A DNA stretch of 64,000 nt from Litorimonas sp046250185 (GTDB lineage Bacteria; Pseudomonadota; Alphaproteobacteria; Caulobacterales; Maricaulaceae), in NCBI RefSeq assembly GCF_046250185.1, contig NZ_CP176469.1; one strand, 5' to 3'. A model generated the notes under the pieces. That model searched no databases and was not told the DNA's origin. It saw nothing but the letters and a program-made list of their open reading frames with translations. The translations under genes and the position numbers were made by a program. Below are positions 61,531 through 64,000 of this stretch, in pieces (position 1 is the stretch's first letter; each line of letters opens with the position of its first letter).

Positions 61531-62634
61531 ATGCCAATTATGGGAATTCCAGCCATGGGAATTAGTGAATGGTGGGCAGGTCTGCCGTTTGAAGTCACAT
61601 GGACTTTGGCGAAGTCTGGCCAAGTCTTGCTGTTCGTGCTGTCGCTGGCTTTGCTTGTGGCGGCGCTCGTGCTGGCAGACCGAAAAATTTGGGCGGCGGT
61701 GCAGATGCGTCGCGGGCCGAATGTCGTGGGTGCTTTTGGCTTGCTGCAGACGATTGCAGACGCGCTGAAGTTCTTTTTCAAAGAGATAGTTGTGCCAGCG
61801 GGCTCTGACAAATTCCTCTTTATTCTCGCGCCAGTCCTCACCCTTGTCATGGCGTTTCTCGCTTGGGCCGTAATCCCTGTAGCCCCAGGTTGGGTGATTT
61901 CAGACATCAATATCGGCGTATTATATGTCCTCGCGATTAGTTCTATGGGCGTCTACGGGATTATTATTGGCGGCTGGGCATCAAACTCGAAATATCCATT
62001 TATGGGCGCGTTGCGCTCCACCGCGCAAATGGTGTCTTATGAAGTCTCCATCGGCTTCATTATCTTGACTGTGATTTTCCTCTCTGGCTCCATGAACCTG
62101 ACGACGATTGTCGATGCGCAAGAGGGTGGGTTATTTAATTGGAATATGTTCCGGCTTAATCCAGCGGGTGAATACGGGCTTTGGAATTTACTGCTATTCC
62201 CGATTATGTTCTATATGGGCATCCTGTTTTTCATCAGCGCCCTAGCTGAAACGAACCGCCCACCTTTTGACTTGCCCGAAGCGGAGTCAGAATTGGTTGC
62301 AGGCTATCAGGTCGAATATTCTTCGACGCCGTTCCTCATGTATTTCTTCGGCGAATATGTGAATATCATGCTGCTCTCTGCGATGATGACGATTTTATTC
62401 CTCGGCGGGTGGCATGCGCCGATTGATATTGGTATCCAATTCGTCCCGCCATTCCTCTGGTTCTTCCTTAAGACAGCATTCCTGTTCTTTATGTTTGCCA
62501 TGGTTAAAGCCATAGTCCCGCGCTACCGCTATGACCAGTTGATGCGGCTGGGGTGGAAAGTCTTTCTACCAACGGCATTGGTCGCCGTTGTGCTAGTCTC
62601 GACAATCGTTGTCTTCAACGGAGGGTCTGCCTAA
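61531..62634 (+). CDS. nuoH: NADH-quinone oxidoreductase subunit H
   Basis: The membrane subunit at the junction of the peripheral and membrane arms, 367 residues with eight helices. RKIWAAVQMRRGPNVVGAFG (about 51-70) and AETNRPPFDLPEAESELVAG (about 245-265) are the invariant quinone-site motifs. The N-terminus repeats Met-Gly-Ile (MPIMGIPAMGISEWW) because a short tandem repeat supplies three in-frame ATGs; the true start could be any of them. Confidence 0.96.
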   Translation: MPIMGIPAMGISEWWAGLPFEVTWTLAKSGQVLLFVLSLALLVAALVLADRKIWAAVQMRRGPNVVGAFGLLQTIADALKFFFKEIVVPAGSDKFLFILAPVLTLVMAFLAWAVIPVAPGWVISDINIGVLYVLAISSMGVYGIIIGGWASNSKYPFMGALRSTAQMVSYEVSIGFIILTVIFLSGSMNLTTIVDAQEGGLFNWNMFRLNPAGEYGLWNLLLFPIMFYMGILFFISALAETNRPPFDLPEAESELVAGYQVEYSSTPFLMYFFGEYVNIMLLSAMMTILFLGGWHAPIDIGIQFVPPFLWFFLKTAFLFFMFAMVKAIVPRYRYDQLMRLGWKVFLPTALVAVVLVSTIVVFNGGSA

Positions 62635-63125
62635 TGTTTGCTCGTATAAAACAAGTGGCGCGCGGGGCACTGCTCCTTGAATTTTGGAGTGCGCTCTGGC
62701 TTGCGACGAAGTACTTCTTCGCACCCAAAGTGACGATTAACTACCCGTTTGAAAAAGGCCCATTATCGCCCCGTTTTCGCGGTGAACATGCGCTGCGTCG
62801 TTATCCGTCTGGCGAAGAACGCTGCATTGCTTGCAAACTCTGCGAAGCGATCTGCCCCGCCCAAGCCATCGTCATCGAGGCCGAGCCGCGCCCTGATGGA
62901 TCCCGTCGCACCACGCGTTATGACATCGATATGGTCAAGTGTATCTATTGCGGTCTGTGCCAAGAAGCTTGCCCTGTTGACGCCATCGTCGAAGGCCCAA
63001 ATTATGAATTCGCAACTGAGACACGGGAGGAGCTTTATTATGACAAAGAGAAGCTGCTCTCCAATGGGGATCGTTGGGAAACAGAAATCGCAAAAAACCT
63101 AGCCATGGATGCGCCGTATCGCTAG
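62634..63125 (+). CDS. nuoI: NADH-quinone oxidoreductase subunit I
   Basis: A 163-residue ferredoxin-like subunit with the N6a and N6b [4Fe-4S] clusters, seen in ERCIACKLCEAICPAQAI and VKCIYCGLCQEACPVDAI. ATG in the TAATG overlap with nuoH gives the usual length; a longer open frame upstream lies in nuoH. The conserved C-terminal LYYDKEKLLSNGDRWE is intact. Confidence 0.97.
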   Translation: MFARIKQVARGALLLEFWSALWLATKYFFAPKVTINYPFEKGPLSPRFRGEHALRRYPSGEERCIACKLCEAICPAQAIVIEAEPRPDGSRRTTRYDIDMVKCIYCGLCQEACPVDAIVEGPNYEFATETREELYYDKEKLLSNGDRWETEIAKNLAMDAPYR

Positions 63126-63131
63126 AGAGCG

Positions 63132-63761
63132 GTGCAAAGAGGGAAACTAAGAATCGTGCTTATTGCTATCTCATTTTATATGCTCGCCCTTGTGGCTGTC
63201 GCAGCGGCCTTCATGGTTGTCGCGAGCCGCAACCCCGTGCATTCCGTGATGTTCCTGATTTTGACATTTTTCAGCGCGGCAGGGCTGTTCATTCTGATGG
63301 GAGCCGAGTTCCTCGCGCTCTTGCTGGTCATGGTTTATGTCGGTGCGGTGGCCGTATTGTTCTTATTTGTTGTGATGATGCTCGACGTAGATTTCGTCGA
63401 ATTAAAGCAGGGCTTTCTGTCCTATTTGCCTATCGGTGCTTTGGTGGCTTTGATCTTGCTGGCCGAAATGGTCATGGTCGGTGCGACGCGCTTTATGGGC
63501 GATAACACGACTACGGTAGTTGACCGCACAGAAGACGGTGTGTCCAACCTCGAGGCGTTCGGGAAAGTCTTATATACGGATTATGCAGGTGTGTTTGAAG
63601 CGGCTGGCTTTGTCTTATTGGTCGCGATGATCGGCGCGATTGTCCTAACGCTGCGCGAGCGCGAAGGTGTGCGGAAACAAAATATTGGTGATCAAATCGC
63701 GCGGACACGCGAGACTGGCGTAGAGATGGTCGACATCGAACCCGGCCAAGGTCTAGGGTAG
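63132..63761 (+). CDS. nuoJ: NADH-quinone oxidoreductase subunit J
   Basis: A five-helix membrane subunit of proton pumping. SRNPVHSVMFLILTFFSAAG (about 30-50) and the GAEFLALLLVMVYVGAVAVL stretch (about 56-75), containing the conserved pi-bulge region, identify it. GTG at 63132 is the first start; a GTG at 63156 would give a product starting directly at the first helix and is about as likely. Length about 200 is normal. Confidence 0.94.
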   Translation: MQRGKLRIVLIAISFYMLALVAVAAAFMVVASRNPVHSVMFLILTFFSAAGLFILMGAEFLALLLVMVYVGAVAVLFLFVVMMLDVDFVELKQGFLSYLPIGALVALILLAEMVMVGATRFMGDNTTTVVDRTEDGVSNLEAFGKVLYTDYAGVFEAAGFVLLVAMIGAIVLTLREREGVRKQNIGDQIARTRETGVEMVDIEPGQGLG

Positions 63762-63770
63762 GGGCGCGAC

Positions 63771-64000
63771 ATGATTATCGGACTTTCTCATTATTTAATT
63801 GTCGCGGCGATGCTGTTCACGATTGGCGTCTTCGGTATTTTCGTAAACCGTAAAAACGTGATCATTATCCTGATGTGTGTCGAGCTAATCCTGCTCGCTG
63901 TGAACATCAACTTCGTGGCTTTCTCAACGCATATGGCGGACGGTGTCGGAAATGATCCCATTGCGGGACAGATATTTGCGTTGTTCATTCTAACAGTCGC
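63771..64000 (+). CDS. nuoK: NADH-quinone oxidoreductase subunit K (cut by window end)
   Basis: A three-helix membrane subunit; the first 76 codons of about 101 are inside the window. IGLSHYLIVAAMLFTIGVFG begins it, RKNVIIILMCVELILLAVNI carries the conserved glutamate of helix 2, and GQIFALFILTV begins helix 3. Starts nine bases after the nuoJ stop; nuoL would be expected next. Confidence 0.95.
   Translation, partial: MIIGLSHYLIVAAMLFTIGVFGIFVNRKNVIIILMCVELILLAVNINFVAFSTHMADGVGNDPIAGQIFALFILTV

Overview
The window is dense chromosomal DNA from an alphaproteobacterium. I see no insertion sequence, integrase, tRNA, rRNA or CRISPR array. The gene content fits a marine, prosthecate-type lineage (Hyphomonadales/Maricaulales or a close relative), but that placement is inference. 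Supporting points are an Entner-Doudoroff cluster, a MoxR-DUF58-DUF4159 block, a DUF1285 gene next to a NUDIX gene and cca, a PetR/OmpR-type two-component pair, a MidA (NDUFAF7-like) gene after lgt, and a NuoE with the long C-terminal extension seen in alphaproteobacteria. Most genes sit in tight runs with TAATG or ATGA overlaps, which suggests translational coupling.

Layout. 1-2970 (+): end of edd, then glk and a lipoprotein SMP-30/gluconolactonase. 2977-8001: a MsbA-like exporter, secreted hypotheticals, and queC-queE for 7-deazaguanine synthesis. 8114-14889 (-): a MoxR ATPase, a DUF58 protein and two large membrane proteins. 14966-19692 (+): DUF1285, NUDIX, cca, GST, then apt between two related small membrane proteins. 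19695-23911 (-): tandem secreted P-domain/DUF11 paralogues and a secreted hypothetical. 24014-30357 (-): ychF, pth, rplY, prs, pgeF, midA, lgt. 30442-32405: a UbiK-like gene, an unexplained structured RNA candidate, a BON-LysM (Kbp-like) gene with a strong terminator, a VOC protein, and a 43-residue membrane protein.

32417-39429 (+): a Ca2+/cation antiporter, then a pterin block (a PTPS-fold protein lacking the usual cysteine, a FolM/PTR1-like reductase, folB), an AT-rich two-gene insert (small DUF5678-like protein plus retropepsin-like protease), DUF2237, uvrC and two CDP-alcohol phosphotransferases, the first with an altered signature. 39433-52518: ilvE, an OmpR/EnvZ pair, proC, YbjN, a triple YbaY-like protein, GST, trhO, a TolB-like/TPR protein, a PAN-CAP protein, a class A PBP and a YcgN protein. 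52723-64000 (+): nuoABCDEFGHIJK, cut by the window end inside nuoK, with three extra genes lodged between C and D, D and E, and F and G.

The least expected signals are these. Short tandem triplications (14, 15 and 16 bases) each carry the stop codon of an unrelated gene (nuoA, uvrC, kbp). The AT-rich protease pair and the AT-rich lipoprotein inside the nuo operon differ in composition from their neighbours. The pterin block and the first PgsA paralogue carry altered active-site motifs. A three-way-junction RNA candidate lies in the only gene-free stretch longer than 300 bases (30769-31159).
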